A stretch of DNA of 64,000 bases from Mycolicibacterium parafortuitum (GCF_010725485.1 NZ_AP022598.1:4278001-4342000), one strand, 5' to 3'. Positions 8,589 through 17,806 are shown, counted from the first letter of the stretch. Program-made: numbers and translations. The notes: generated by a model not told the origin, from the sequence alone.

Positions 8589-9221
8589 CTATCCCTGTCC
8601 GCCGACGCTCATCAGGTGGGCGAACCGGCCGACGAAGCGGGTCGGATAAGGGCCCATGCCCGCATTGGCCATCCATTCGGCGGCCGCATCGGGATGCTCG
8701 ATCCACTGCCTGGCGCTGGCCTCGTCGGCGATCTCCTGCAGGATCAGCACCTCGTGGCCGTCGTCGAGGGCGCGGTAGACCCAGATCTTGCGGACCCCGC
8801 CGCGGCGGAACCGGTCGAGTCCGTCGTGCACCTTGTCCATCAACGTCGGGACGTCGTCGACCGAGGACATCACGCCGACCACCACGCGGCCCACGTGTCC
8901 TTCTGAGCCGTCACCGAGCAGGTCGATCTTCTCGACGACCTCCCCGCCGAATACCGGCGGGATATCGTCTGCGCCGGAAATGTTGAACCATTCGAAGATC
9001 GCCGGCGATCTCAGTACCTCTCGAATGGAGCGCGCGTGGTGAATTCCGATGGTGGCGAGTACACGGCGCGGTTCCCAAATGGATTCGTACAACACGACGT
9101 GATGGGCACCGATCGAGGCGAGGCCGTCGCGGTGCTTTTCGAGCCATTTCCACATCACGTCGACATCGTCGACCTTGAAATCACAGGCAAGAATGAATGA
9201 GTGCAAGTCGTACTCACCCAT
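8589..9221 (-). CDS. Conserved mycobacterial protein beside bfrA/bfd, two barrel-like halves
   Basis: A 210-residue soluble protein with no catalytic motif that I recognise. The two halves each resemble a small alpha/beta (ferredoxin-like or dimeric barrel) domain: the first holds SFILACDFKVDDVDVMWKW, the second HEVLILQEIADEASARQWI, a pattern like the EthD/ABM monooxygenase-type barrels. Its ATG at 9221 follows an AAGGG about six bases upstream; that motif sits inside a possible IdeR box. It shares its promoter region with bfrA and is followed by bfd, so a role in iron handling is suggested by context only. Confidence 0.65.
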   Translation of the reverse strand: MGEYDLHSFILACDFKVDDVDVMWKWLEKHRDGLASIGAHHVVLYESIWEPRRVLATIGIHHARSIREVLRSPAIFEWFNISGADDIPPVFGGEVVEKIDLLGDGSEGHVGRVVVGVMSSVDDVPTLMDKVHDGLDRFRRGGVRKIWVYRALDDGHEVLILQEIADEASARQWIEHPDAAAEWMANAGMGPYPTRFVGRFAHLMSVGGQG

Positions 9222-9239
9222 TGGTTACCCTTACCTATA
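9221..9239. promoter_or_regulatory. Possible IdeR iron box upstream of the bfd operon
   Basis: On the minus strand the segment reads TATAGGTAAGGGTAACCAA. It agrees with the mycobacterial iron-box consensus (TTAGGTTAGGCTAACCTAA) at about 14 of 19 positions. It overlaps the ribosome-binding region of the leftward gene, so part of the match may be the Shine-Dalgarno sequence. Confidence 0.42.
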
Positions 9240-9254
9240 GTCCGGCAAAAAACG

Positions 9255-9273
9255 TTAGCGCAGTCTAACCTTA
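9255..9273. promoter_or_regulatory. Possible IdeR iron box between bfd operon and bfrA
   Basis: The segment TTAGCGCAGTCTAACCTTA matches the iron-box consensus at about 14 of 19 positions, with one well-kept half (CTAACCT). It lies about 200 bases upstream of bfrA. Tandem iron boxes upstream of bfrA are established in M. tuberculosis, which raises the prior. Confidence 0.5.
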
Positions 9274-9473
9274 CTTAGCGTAGGCAGTCCAGACTTCCGC
9301 GCTGATCTGCGACTGGAGTCGCCGGACGATCCGGCGAACCACCCGGACGGGGCGAAAAGACCGGGTTTTGTGCCTCGTTCCCGGCGCCCCTTTGGACTAG
9401 ATTGAAATGTGCTCGCACTCAGCCCGTGCAGATAGCGCACGCCCTCGGCCCACGATGTTCTTAGGAGCAGATG

Positions 9474-9953
9474 ATGCAAGGCGATCCCGAAGTTCTGAAA
9501 TTGCTCAACGAGCAATTGACGAGCGAACTGACGGCGATCAACCAATATTTCCTCCATTCGAAGATGCAGGACAATTGGGGCTTCACCGAATTGGCCGAAC
9601 ACACCCGCAAAGAATCGTTCGAAGAAATGGTTCACGCGGAGGAGATCACCAACCGGATCCTGATCCTCGACGGTCTGCCGAATTACCAGCGGCTGTTCTC
9701 GCTGCGCGTCGGGCAGACCGTGCGCGAGCAGTTCGAGGCCGACCTGGAGATCGAGAAGGAGGTCGTCGCGCGCCTGAAGCCGGGCATCATCATGTGCCGC
9801 GACAAGGGTGACGCGACCTCGGCCACGCTGTTCGAGAAGATCCTCGCCGACGAGGAATTGCACATCGACTACCTCGAGACACAGTTGGAGTTGATGAACA
9901 AGCTCGGCGAGGAGCTGTATCTGGCCCAGTGCGTGTCGCGGCCGCCGCAGTAA
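9474..9953 (+). CDS. bfrA: Bacterioferritin BfrA
   Basis: A 159-residue ferritin-like four-helix protein, close to full length for bacterioferritin and starting MQGDPEVLKLLNEQLTSEL like M. tuberculosis BfrA. Ferroxidase ligands are visible: the glutamate in TSELTAINQYF, the EEMVHAEE helix with Glu and His, and the later DEELHIDYLE with Glu and His. The haem-ligand methionine region around KMQDNW is present. The second of two adjacent ATGs (9474) was chosen because AGGAG is six bases upstream; 9471 would leave only three. It stores iron as a 24-mer and is expected to be induced by IdeR-iron. Confidence 0.97.
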   Translation: MQGDPEVLKLLNEQLTSELTAINQYFLHSKMQDNWGFTELAEHTRKESFEEMVHAEEITNRILILDGLPNYQRLFSLRVGQTVREQFEADLEIEKEVVARLKPGIIMCRDKGDATSATLFEKILADEELHIDYLETQLELMNKLGEELYLAQCVSRPPQ

Positions 9954-10025
9954 CCGATTAGAGACGCCGCGCGCGGGAAATCCTGCCCCGGCGCGCCACG
10001 ACCACGGCGCGCCGGAAGGGTAGGT

Positions 10026-12119
10026 ATGACGGCGTCTCCGGCACCATCACGGACAGCCACTCCGAGCGGAGTGGCTGCCGATACGGACCGCGACGAAGGT
10101 CCGGTCGAGCCGGTTCCGGTGAGCACCCGACGCCGCAACGTCATCTTCGTCGCGGTGGTGCTCGGCATGTTGTTGGCGGCGCTGGACCAGACCATCGTCG
10201 CGACCGCGCTGCCGACCGTGGTCGCCGATCTGGGCGGGGCAGGGCACCAGTCCTGGGTGGTCACCAGCTATCTGCTGGCGTCGACGGTCTCGACCGCGAT
10301 CGTCGGCAAGCTCGGAGACCTGTTCGGCCGCAAGGTGATCTTCGCCGCGGCGGTGGTGTTCTTCCTGATCGGCTCTGTGCTGTGCGGGATCTCGTCGTCG
10401 ATGGACATGCTCGTCGCATCTCGCGCGCTGCAGGGCATCGGCGGCGGTGCGCTGATGGTGACCGCCACGGCACTGATCGGCGAGGTGATCCCGCTGCGTG
10501 ACCGCGGCCGCTACCAGGGTGCGCTCGGAGCGGTGTTCGGTGTCACGACGGTGATCGGACCACTGCTCGGCGGCTATTTCACCGACCACCTGACCTGGCG
10601 GTGGGCGTTCTGGATCAACGTCCCCATCGGCATCGTGGTGCTGGTCGTCGCGCTGGCCACCATCCCGGCGCTGGGTGCGCGGTCGCGTCCGGTGATCGAT
10701 TACGCGGGCATCGTGCTCATCGGCCTCGGCGCGTCCGGGCTGACTCTGGCGACCAGTTGGGGTGGCAGCACCTACCCGTGGGCGTCACCGATGATCATCG
10801 GACTGTTTCTCGGATCGATCGTCGCCGTGGCGGCGTTCGTGTGGGTCGAACTGCGCGCCGAGGAGCCGGTGCTGCCGATCCGGCTGTTCTCGAGCCCGGT
10901 GTTCACCGTGTGCTGCGTGCTGTCGTTCATCGTCGGCTTCGCGATGCTCGGCGCGCTGACCTTCCTGCCCACGTTCATGCAGTTCGTCGACGGCGTGTCG
11001 GCGACGGAGTCGGGGATACGTACCCTGCCGATGGTCGCCGGGCTGCTGCTCACGTCGACCGGAAGCGGGGCGCTCGTCAGCCGCACCGGTCGTTACAAGA
11101 TCTTCCCGGTCCTCGGCACGGCGGTGATGGTGCTGGGCTTCGTGCTGCTGTCGCAGATGGACGCCACCACGCCGGTCTGGCAGCAGAGTGTGTACCTGTT
11201 CGTGCTCGGCACGGGCATCGGTATGTGCATGCAGGTTCTCGTGCTGATCGTGCAGAGCACCGCGAATTTCTCCGATCTCGGCGTCGCGACCTCGGGCATC
11301 ACGTTCTTCCGGACCATCGGAAGTTCCTTCGGTGCGGCCATCTTCGGATCGTTGTTCGCGAACTTCCTCAACGCCAGGGTGCCGACTGCGCTCGCCGAGA
11401 GCGGAGCGCCACCCGCCGCCGCCGAGTCGCCGCGACTGCTGCACGAGCTGCCCGATGCGGTGGCCGCCCCGATCGTCGGGGCGTACGCCGACTCGCTGGG
11501 GATGGTGTTCCTGTGCGCGGCGCCGGTGGCCGTGGTCGGCTTCCTGGTCGCGCTGACGCTGAAGCAGGTCCCGTTGCGCGAGATGGAGACCACGGCGGCG
11601 CTCGACATGGGCGAGGGCTTCGGCATGCCGTCGGGCGACACCTCCGAACGGATGCTCGAGATGGCGGTCGGCAGGCTCGTCCGGCACTCGCCCGAGATCA
11701 AACTGCGCAGCATCGCCGGCACCCACGGCTGCGACCCCGACGTCGCGGTGCTGTGGGCGCTGGTCCAGATCTACCGGCAGAGCCAGGTTTTCGGCTCCGC
11801 CCGGCTATCCGAGATGGGCGAGCGGCTGCGCGTCCCGCCCGAGGTGCTCGAGCCCGTGTTCGACCGCCTCACCGAGCGCGGCTACGCGCTGCGGACCGGC
11901 GATCAGCTGTGGCTGACGCAGTCCGGCGCGCAGCAGGTGTCCGCGGCCACCGCGGCGCTGGTGAGCCGCATCGTGGCGAAGCTGGAGATCTCGCCGACGT
12001 TCGAGGGCCGGCCGGACCGCGACGAGGTGGAGGCCGCGCTGGAACGGATCGCGCAGCGGCTGCTGGTGCAGCGGGACTGGGATGACGAGCCCGACAATCT
12101 CGCCACGGCGGGAAAGTGA
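10026..12119 (+). CDS. EmrB/QacA-type 14-TM MFS exporter with C-terminal winged-helix-like domain
   Basis: A 697-residue protein; the first 540 residues are a DHA2 drug:proton antiporter. The motif LDQTIVATALPTVVADL (motif D1) opens TM1 and GKLGDLFGRKVI (motif A) lies between TM2 and TM3. After about residue 540 a soluble region of some 150 residues reads like a MarR-type winged helix (ALVQIYRQSQVFGSARLSE, then LRVPPEVLEPVFDRLTERG and TQSGAQQV). It corresponds to Rv1877 by order (bfrA - this gene - glnA3). Substrates are unknown; the cytoplasmic tail may sense or regulate. Confidence 0.9.
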   Translation: MTASPAPSRTATPSGVAADTDRDEGPVEPVPVSTRRRNVIFVAVVLGMLLAALDQTIVATALPTVVADLGGAGHQSWVVTSYLLASTVSTAIVGKLGDLFGRKVIFAAAVVFFLIGSVLCGISSSMDMLVASRALQGIGGGALMVTATALIGEVIPLRDRGRYQGALGAVFGVTTVIGPLLGGYFTDHLTWRWAFWINVPIGIVVLVVALATIPALGARSRPVIDYAGIVLIGLGASGLTLATSWGGSTYPWASPMIIGLFLGSIVAVAAFVWVELRAEEPVLPIRLFSSPVFTVCCVLSFIVGFAMLGALTFLPTFMQFVDGVSATESGIRTLPMVAGLLLTSTGSGALVSRTGRYKIFPVLGTAVMVLGFVLLSQMDATTPVWQQSVYLFVLGTGIGMCMQVLVLIVQSTANFSDLGVATSGITFFRTIGSSFGAAIFGSLFANFLNARVPTALAESGAPPAAAESPRLLHELPDAVAAPIVGAYADSLGMVFLCAAPVAVVGFLVALTLKQVPLREMETTAALDMGEGFGMPSGDTSERMLEMAVGRLVRHSPEIKLRSIAGTHGCDPDVAVLWALVQIYRQSQVFGSARLSEMGERLRVPPEVLEPVFDRLTERGYALRTGDQLWLTQSGAQQVSAATAALVSRIVAKLEISPTFEGRPDRDEVEAALERIAQRLLVQRDWDDEPDNLATAGK

Positions 12120-12138
12120 AACAGGTTACAGTTCTCCG

Positions 12139-12621
12139 ATGAGCCGAATCGGAGACTTCGCCGACGACGACGTGACCGGCTTCGCGGTGAGGTCACCTGA
12201 GCTGGGGAGCGCGATGGCCCAGTTCTCGAACGCCGTCTACACGAAAAGCCGGCTGCCGATGAGAACCCGGGAAGCCGCCCGCATCGTGATCGCGTACGCC
12301 AACGAATGCGTGGTGTGCCAGAACACCCGTGACGGCGAAGGCGCGGAGAACGGGCTCACCGAGGAGTTCTACGACTACGCCACCCAGTGGCGGACCTGGC
12401 CGGGCTACAGCGACGAGGAGCGCATCGCGATGGAGTTCGCGCACCGCTTCGCCACCGACCACACCGGGTTACGCGACGACGAGGACTTCTGGGAGCGCGC
12501 CAGGGCGCACTTCTCCGACGACTTGCTGACCGACCTGGCGATCTCCTGTGCGATGTGGGTCGGGATGGGCCGGATGTTGCGCACGCTCGACATCGGGCAG
12601 AGCTGCAAGATCACCCTGTAG
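12139..12621 (+). CDS. Carboxymuconolactone-decarboxylase / AhpD-like protein
   Basis: A 160-residue all-helical protein of the CMD/AhpD superfamily. The redox-type pair CVVC sits in NECVVCQNTRDG at about residues 56-68, as in AhpD-like peroxidase proteins. The ATG at 12139 begins just after the MFS stop, with 19 bases between. It is inserted between the exporter and glnA3, an arrangement not present in the M. tuberculosis order I remember. Function is uncertain: peroxide defence, or ring metabolism. Confidence 0.78.
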   Translation: MSRIGDFADDDVTGFAVRSPELGSAMAQFSNAVYTKSRLPMRTREAARIVIAYANECVVCQNTRDGEGAENGLTEEFYDYATQWRTWPGYSDEERIAMEFAHRFATDHTGLRDDEDFWERARAHFSDDLLTDLAISCAMWVGMGRMLRTLDIGQSCKITL

Positions 12622-12642
12622 GGGTCCGCGCCGCGTTGCAGA

Positions 12643-14004
12643 ATGGCGGGTATGGCCGCCAAACCGCTCGCCGCCGCCGCCATCGCCCAGCTGGAGGCCG
12701 ACGGGGTCGCGACCCTGATCGGCACCGTGGTGAATCCGGCCGGACTGACCCTGGCGAAAACCGTTCCGCTGCGCCGGATGGGCGCGTTCGCCGAACCCGG
12801 TCTGGGCGCGAGTCCGGTCTGGCATGTGTTCACCATCGACCACACCGGGATCGTGTTCAGCGAGTCCACCGGGGTGGTCGGGGACCAGCGGGTGCGCATC
12901 GACCTGGGCGCACTGCGCATCCTCGGTGACGGATTCGCGTGGGCCCCGGCATCGTTCTTCGCCCAGGACGGGCAGCCCGACCCGTACTGTCCGCGCGGGA
13001 CACTCCAGAAGGTGCAGGACAGATTGGCCGACGCCGGCATCAGGGCGCTGGTGGGTCATGAGATCGAGTTCGTGCTGGTCGGTCCCGACGGGGCGCAACT
13101 CCCCGCCCATCTGTGGGCGCAGTACGGGCTGGCCGGGGTGCTGGAGCACGAAGGTTTCGTCCGGGACGTGACCGCCGCGGCGAACGCGTCCGGTGTCGCG
13201 ATGGAGCAGTTCCACCCCGAGTACGGGGCCAACCAGTTCGAGATCTCACTGGCCCCGCAGCCGCCCGTCGCGGCGGCGGACTCCGTCACCCTGATGCGGA
13301 TCATCATCGGCCGGGTGGCCCGTGCGCACGGCATGCGCGTCAGCCTGTCCCCGGTGCCGTTCGCCGGCGGCGTCGGATCCGGTGCCCACCAGCACTTCTC
13401 GCTACTGCGTGACGACGTTCCGGTGTTCTCCGGTGGTGAAGGGCCCGCCGGGATGACCTCGGAAGGGGCGGGTGCGGTCGCCGGGGTGTTGTCCGGTCTG
13501 CCCGACGCCCAGGGTGTGCTCGGCGGCTCGATCCTGTCGGGGTTGCGGATGCAGCCGGGGACCTGGGCCGGGGCCTACGCGTGCTGGGGCACCGAGAACC
13601 GGGAGGCCGCGGTGCGTTATCTACGTAGCGGGGACGCCAATCCGTACGGCGCCAACGTCGAGGTGAAGGTCATCGACCCGTCCGCCAACCCGTATCTGGC
13701 ATCCGCGGCGATCCTCGGACTGGCTCTCGACGGCATCGACAACAGGCGCAGGCTGCCCGCCGAGGTCGGGGTCGACCCGTCGAGTCTGTCGGAGGCCGAG
13801 CGTGTCGAGGCCGGGATCACGGTGCTGCGCACCGATCTGCCTGCCATCCTGGACACTCTCGACGATTCGGCGAAGATGCGCGGCATCCTCGGCGACGCGG
13901 TGGTCAACGCGGTGGTCGCCGTGCGCAGGTACGAGCAGGAGAACTTCGCGGGCCTGACGTCCCATGAACTCGCCGACAAGTTCCGTCTCGCCTGGAGTGT
14001 CTGA
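12643..14004 (+). CDS. glnA3: Glutamine-synthetase-like gamma-glutamyl ligase GlnA3
   Basis: A 453-residue member of the glutamine synthetase superfamily. Metal and substrate motifs are visible: GHEIEFVL, HPEYGANQFEIS, and the HQHFS that corresponds to the HxHxS of GlnA; NREAAVR is near the usual arginine site. It is shorter than the main GlnA and lacks its adenylylation-loop signature. Actinobacterial GlnA3 enzymes glutamylate polyamines rather than make glutamine (shown for Streptomyces GlnA3). It corresponds to Rv1878 by synteny and abuts the amidohydrolase gene without a gap. The start could also be the ATG at 12652. Confidence 0.88.
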   Translation: MAGMAAKPLAAAAIAQLEADGVATLIGTVVNPAGLTLAKTVPLRRMGAFAEPGLGASPVWHVFTIDHTGIVFSESTGVVGDQRVRIDLGALRILGDGFAWAPASFFAQDGQPDPYCPRGTLQKVQDRLADAGIRALVGHEIEFVLVGPDGAQLPAHLWAQYGLAGVLEHEGFVRDVTAAANASGVAMEQFHPEYGANQFEISLAPQPPVAAADSVTLMRIIIGRVARAHGMRVSLSPVPFAGGVGSGAHQHFSLLRDDVPVFSGGEGPAGMTSEGAGAVAGVLSGLPDAQGVLGGSILSGLRMQPGTWAGAYACWGTENREAAVRYLRSGDANPYGANVEVKVIDPSANPYLASAAILGLALDGIDNRRRLPAEVGVDPSSLSEAERVEAGITVLRTDLPAILDTLDDSAKMRGILGDAVVNAVVAVRRYEQENFAGLTSHELADKFRLAWSV

Positions 14005-15135
14005 GTGACCGCTCGGCCATCTCGGCGCGGATCCGCGCTGCGCGAGCATGTCGCGGCGGTGCCGCTGATCGACCACCATGTCCACGGCTGCTGGCTGGAC
14101 CCCGTCGGCAGGTCGCGGTTCGAGAACGCGCTCAACGAGGCCAACACCGAACCGTTGGCCGCGTTCGGCTCGGCCTTCGACACCCAGCTCGGGTTCGCGG
14201 TACGCGCGCACTGCGCCCCGACGCTGGGGCTGGCACGCCACGCCGACGCCGACGCCTATTGGGCGAAGCGCTGCTCGATCCCCGAGGACCTGCTGGCACA
14301 CCGGTTTCTCGCCGGCGCGCAGGTGTCGGACTGGCTCATCGACACCGGATTCGCCTGCGAGGTGGCCGATCTCGAGGAGTTCGCCGGCCTGGGCGCGGGT
14401 CGGGTGCACGAAGTGGTCCGGCTGGAGACGGTGGCCGAACAGGCCGCCGCCGCTTCGGGAGACTACGCGGACGCATTCGACGATCTGCTGTGGCGACAGG
14501 CCCGCACCGCGGTGGGGGTCAAGTCGATCCTGGCCTACCGCGGCGGCTTCGTCGGTGACCTGTCCGAGCCGTCGGCCGCCGAGGTCGCCGACGCGGCTGC
14601 CCGCTGGCGCGACGCGGGCGGGGACCGGTTGACCGACCGGGTGCTGCTGCGGTTCGGGTTGCACCGCGCGCTGCGGCTCGGCAAGCCGCTGCAGTTCCAC
14701 GTCGGGTTCGGCGACCGCGATTGTGACCTGGACACCGCCAACCCACTGCATCTGCTGGACTTCCTGCGGGTCAGCGGAGACACCCCGGTGATGCTGTTGC
14801 ACTGTTATCCGTACGAACGCGAGGCCGGATACCTGGCCCAGGCGTTCAACAACGTCTACCTCGACGGCGGGCTGTCCATCAACTACCTCGGCGTCCGTGC
14901 CGAGGCGTTCATCGGCCGCCTGCTGGAGATGGCGCCGTTCCGCAAGATCCTGTACTCGTCGGACGGCTTCGGCCCGCCCGAGCTGCATTTTCTCGGATCG
15001 CGGCTGTGGCGCAACGGAATCGGCCGGGTCGTGCAACGCTTCGTCGACGCCGACGAGTGGAGCGAGGCCGACGGTATCCGGGTGATCGACCTGATCGCGC
15101 ATCGCAACGCCCGGCGCGTCTACCGGTTGGACTGA
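14005..15135 (+). CDS. Amidohydrolase, FluG N-terminal domain-like
   Basis: A 376-residue TIM-barrel amidohydrolase of the amidohydrolase_2 type. Metal-site motifs are DHHVHGCWL at the N-terminus (HxH), KPLQFHVGFG, MLLHCYPYE and LYSSDGFGPPE (the late aspartate). The GTG start directly follows the glnA3 stop, so the two are co-translated; the gene matches Rv1879. In fungal FluG the same two activities form one polypeptide (amidohydrolase followed by glutamine-synthetase domain), so the pair probably makes and cleaves gamma-glutamyl conjugates. The substrate is inferred, not seen. Confidence 0.85.
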   Translation: MTARPSRRGSALREHVAAVPLIDHHVHGCWLDPVGRSRFENALNEANTEPLAAFGSAFDTQLGFAVRAHCAPTLGLARHADADAYWAKRCSIPEDLLAHRFLAGAQVSDWLIDTGFACEVADLEEFAGLGAGRVHEVVRLETVAEQAAAASGDYADAFDDLLWRQARTAVGVKSILAYRGGFVGDLSEPSAAEVADAAARWRDAGGDRLTDRVLLRFGLHRALRLGKPLQFHVGFGDRDCDLDTANPLHLLDFLRVSGDTPVMLLHCYPYEREAGYLAQAFNNVYLDGGLSINYLGVRAEAFIGRLLEMAPFRKILYSSDGFGPPELHFLGSRLWRNGIGRVVQRFVDADEWSEADGIRVIDLIAHRNARRVYRLD

Positions 15136-15145
15136 CGCCAGGGGG

Positions 15146-15176
15146 TTGACAACATACAACCAATCGGTTGTATGTT
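15146..15176 (+). promoter_or_regulatory. Promoter and operator of the ArsR-SRPBCC operon
   Basis: A perfect inverted repeat with arms AACATACAACC (15151-15161) and GGTTGTATGTT (15166-15176) and a 4-base spacer. A consensus -35 TTGACA lies at 15146-15151, and the right arm covers the -10 position (TTGTAT, 15168-15173). A dimeric regulator bound here would block RNA polymerase. Confidence 0.85.
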
Positions 15177-15182
15177 TATGGG

Positions 15183-15536
15183 GTGATCGTGCGGAGCGAG
15201 GACAGCGTCGACGCGCTGTTCCACGCGCTCGCCGACCGCACCCGCCGCGACATCCTGCGCCGGGTGATGGCCGGGGAGCACTCGGTTTCCGCGCTCGCGT
15301 CCAACTACGACATGAGTTTCGCCGCCGTGCAGAAGCATGTCGCCGTGCTGGACAGAGCCGGTCTGATCACCAAGCGGCGCAACGGCCGTGAGCAACTGGC
15401 CCGAGGCGAGGTCGCCGCGGTGCGGTCGGTGGCGTCACTGCTCGAAGAACTCGAGCAGATCTGGCGTGGCCGGGTCGCGCGCATCGACGAACTCATCGCT
15501 GCCGATCCGCAACCACCCAGAACCGACGAGGAGTGA
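15183..15536 (+). CDS. ArsR-family winged-helix regulator
   Basis: A 117-residue ArsR/SmtB-type regulator. The conserved opening LFHALADRTRRDILRRV and the recognition region SFAAVQKHVAVLDRAGLI are clear. There are no cysteine or histidine metal sites, so it senses something other than metal. Its partner is an SRPBCC protein starting two bases after its stop; ArsR-SRPBCC pairs are common and the regulator is normally autoregulatory. The GTG at 15183 is preferred over the TTG at 15168, which lies inside the operator; the GTG at 15189 is also possible. Confidence 0.88.
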   Translation: MIVRSEDSVDALFHALADRTRRDILRRVMAGEHSVSALASNYDMSFAAVQKHVAVLDRAGLITKRRNGREQLARGEVAAVRSVASLLEELEQIWRGRVARIDELIAADPQPPRTDEE

Positions 15537-15538
15537 CC

Positions 15539-16024
15539 ATGCCCGTTACCGACGTCCAGCACGATCTCGAGAACCGGACCCTGACCATCGTCGCCGACTT
15601 CGCGGCGCCCGTGCGGCGGGTCTGGCAGATCTACGCCGACCCGCGTCAGCTGGAGAAGATCTGGGGCCCACCGGAATATCCGGCGACCGTGGTGGATCAC
15701 GACCTGCGCCCGGGTGGCCGGGTGACGTATTACATGACCGGGCCCGAGGGCGACAAGCACGCCGGCTACTGGGAGATCACCGCGGTCGACGAACCGAACG
15801 GTTTCTCGTTCGACGACGGGTTCGCCGACCAGGACTTCAACCCGAACCCGGACCTGCCGGTGTCGAAGAACGTGTTCACGTTCGCCGCGCACGACGGCGG
15901 TACCCGGGCCACCTTCCTGAGCACCTACGCGTCGGTGGAAGCGCTGCAGCAGGTCCTGGACATGGGCGTGATCGAGGGTGCATCGGCGGCGATCAACCAG
16001 ATCGACGGTTTTCTCGCCGGCTGA
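15539..16024 (+). CDS. SRPBCC (AHSA1/CalC-like) lipid- or ligand-binding protein
   Basis: A 161-residue START-like protein. The N-terminal strand FAAPVRRVWQIYADPRQLEKI and the following WGPPEYPATVV are hallmarks of the AHSA1 branch. These small proteins bind a hydrophobic ligand in a deep cavity; the ligand here is unknown. The ATG at 15539 follows GAGGAG by five bases. It is coupled to the upstream ArsR gene. Confidence 0.88.
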   Translation: MPVTDVQHDLENRTLTIVADFAAPVRRVWQIYADPRQLEKIWGPPEYPATVVDHDLRPGGRVTYYMTGPEGDKHAGYWEITAVDEPNGFSFDDGFADQDFNPNPDLPVSKNVFTFAAHDGGTRATFLSTYASVEALQQVLDMGVIEGASAAINQIDGFLAG

Positions 16025-16031
16025 CGGCGGG

Positions 16032-17795
16032 TCAGCGCACCCCGCGCAGCAGCCGCCCTGGCCGGGCCCCGGTGTCGACGCCGTAGCGGCGCGTCACCAC
16101 GCCACTGACCACGGTCGCGTCATATCCGGAGGCGCCCTGGATCAGCCGGCGGCCACCCGCGGGCAGGTCGTAGACCATCCGTGGCACGTCCAGGCGCACC
16201 GCGTCCATGTCGATGACGTTGATGTCGGCCTTCTTACCCTCGGCGATCACCCCGCGGTCGGAGAGGCCGAAAAGCGTTGCCGTGTCCAGTGTCTGCTTGC
16301 GAACCACGTACTCCAGGGAGAACTTGGGCCCACGGTGGCGGTCCCTGGCCCAGTGCGTCAACAGGAAGGTGGGGTAAGAGGCGTCACAGATCAGACCGCA
16401 GTGCGCACCGCCGTCGGAAAGCCCCGACACCGCCGCGGGACTCTGCATCATCTCGTAGATCGCACTGTGATCACCCTCGGCGTAGTTGAAGAACGGCAAC
16501 ATCAGCATGGCGCCGGCGTCGGCTTCCAGCATCAGGTCGTACATCGTCTCCAGCGGATTCTGGCCGCGGGCCGCGGCGATGGCGGCCACCGTCTTGTCCG
16601 GCGTCGGTTCGTAGTCCGGAGGGTCGCCGATGGCGTAGATGCGGTCGGTGCTGAACTGCGCCAGCGCGAACAAGCCGTCGAGCAGGGCACCGGGCGTCGG
16701 AGGCAGATCCTCCTCGGCGAGGATCGCCGCCTTGACCGCGGGATCAGCCAACCGGGCCGCGAGTTCGTCCCGGGTCGATCCGGCCGACACTGCACGGAAC
16801 GTCGGCCGATGGGTGAAGGCGTGATAGCCGGGGAAGCCCAGCAACATGCCGAACGGGCGGGCCGCGAACTGTGCGTAGAGCTCGATGCCGTTCTCATGCG
16901 CCTTCTCGGCCCGGTCGAGTTGCCGGCGCCACAGGTCCGGTGCATGCGAAGCCTGGATCAGCGTGAATGACACCGGTCGGCTGATGTCGTCGGAAAGCTT
17001 TGCCATCCACTCCATTTCACGCATGCAGGCATCTGCCGGGCTCTCGCCCGCGGTACCCTGTGGAGCCACCTCGAAGACCGCCTGACCGCCGGCGGCCATC
17101 GCGCGACCAAGCCCGAAGAGTTCGGCCTCGGCGGCATAGGTGCCCGGTACCGCCTGGCCGTCGATGGCGCGGTGCGCCTCGGTGCGCGAGGTGGAGAAGC
17201 CCAGCGCGCCGGCCTCGACGGCCTCCTGGACGATGCGGGCCATCGCGGCGATGTCGTCGGCTGTGGCCTCCTCGTTGTTGGCGCCACGCTCGCCCATCGC
17301 GTAACCGCGGACCGCCCCGTGGGCGATCTGCGTCCCGTAGTCGACGGCCAGATTCCGCTTCTCGATCGCGTCGAGGTACTCCGGGAAGCTCTCCCACTGC
17401 CAGGTGATGCCCTCGGCCAGTGCGGAACCCGGGATGTCCTCGACTCCCTCCATCAGCTCGATGAGCCACTGCTCGCGACCCGGCCGCACGGGTGCGAAGC
17501 CGACGCCGCAGTTGCCGCTGACCACGGTGGTGACCCCGTGCATGCTCGACGGTTCCAGCGTCTCGTCCCAGCTGACCTGACCGTCGTAATGGGTGTGGAC
17601 GTCGACGAAGCCGGGTGCGACGATGCGGCCGGAAGCGTCGATCTCGTGGGCCGCCGCGGTGTCCAGGCCTCCGGTGTCCCCGTCGCGGCGGCGCACCTCG
17701 ACGATGCGGCCGTCCTTGACACCGATGTCGGCGCGGAAGCGGTCGGCGCCGGTGCCGTCGACGACGGTGCCGCCGGTGATCTTGAGGTCCAGCAT
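16032..17795 (-). CDS. N-acyl-D-amino-acid deacylase-like amidohydrolase (second of pair)
   Basis: A 587-residue amidohydrolase. The opening [12 protein letters not shown] and the metal motif [11 protein letters not shown] (HxH followed by YD) are typical of D-aminoacylases and related enzymes, and SDGGAHCG near residue 480 holds the late metal-site aspartate. The C-terminus returns to the small beta domain, with [14 protein letters not shown]. It follows the SnoaL-like gene by 11 bases, and ATG 17795 has GAGGAGA at proper distance. Members annotated as D-aminoacylases often have other amide or cyclic-amide substrates, so the substrate is open. Confidence 0.86.
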   Translation of the reverse strand: MLDLKITGGTVVDGTGADRFRADIGVKDGRIVEVRRRDGDTGGLDTAAAHEIDASGRIVAPGFVDVHTHYDGQVSWDETLEPSSMHGVTTVVSGNCGVGFAPVRPGREQWLIELMEGVEDIPGSALAEGITWQWESFPEYLDAIEKRNLAVDYGTQIAHGAVRGYAMGERGANNEEATADDIAAMARIVQEAVEAGALGFSTSRTEAHRAIDGQAVPGTYAAEAELFGLGRAMAAGGQAVFEVAPQGTAGESPADACMREMEWMAKLSDDISRPVSFTLIQASHAPDLWRRQLDRAEKAHENGIELYAQFAARPFGMLLGFPGYHAFTHRPTFRAVSAGSTRDELAARLADPAVKAAILAEEDLPPTPGALLDGLFALAQFSTDRIYAIGDPPDYEPTPDKTVAAIAAARGQNPLETMYDLMLEADAGAMLMLPFFNYAEGDHSAIYEMMQSPAAVSGLSDGGAHCGLICDASYPTFLLTHWARDRHRGPKFSLEYVVRKQTLDTATLFGLSDRGVIAEGKKADINVIDMDAVRLDVPRMVYDLPAGGRRLIQGASGYDATVVSGVVTRRYGVDTGARPGRLLRGVR

Positions 17796-17806
17796 GTGGT
17801 CTCTCC

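Noticed and set aside
15168..15182. TTG 15168 as ArsR start
   Set aside because: It lies within the palindromic operator and the -10 region.
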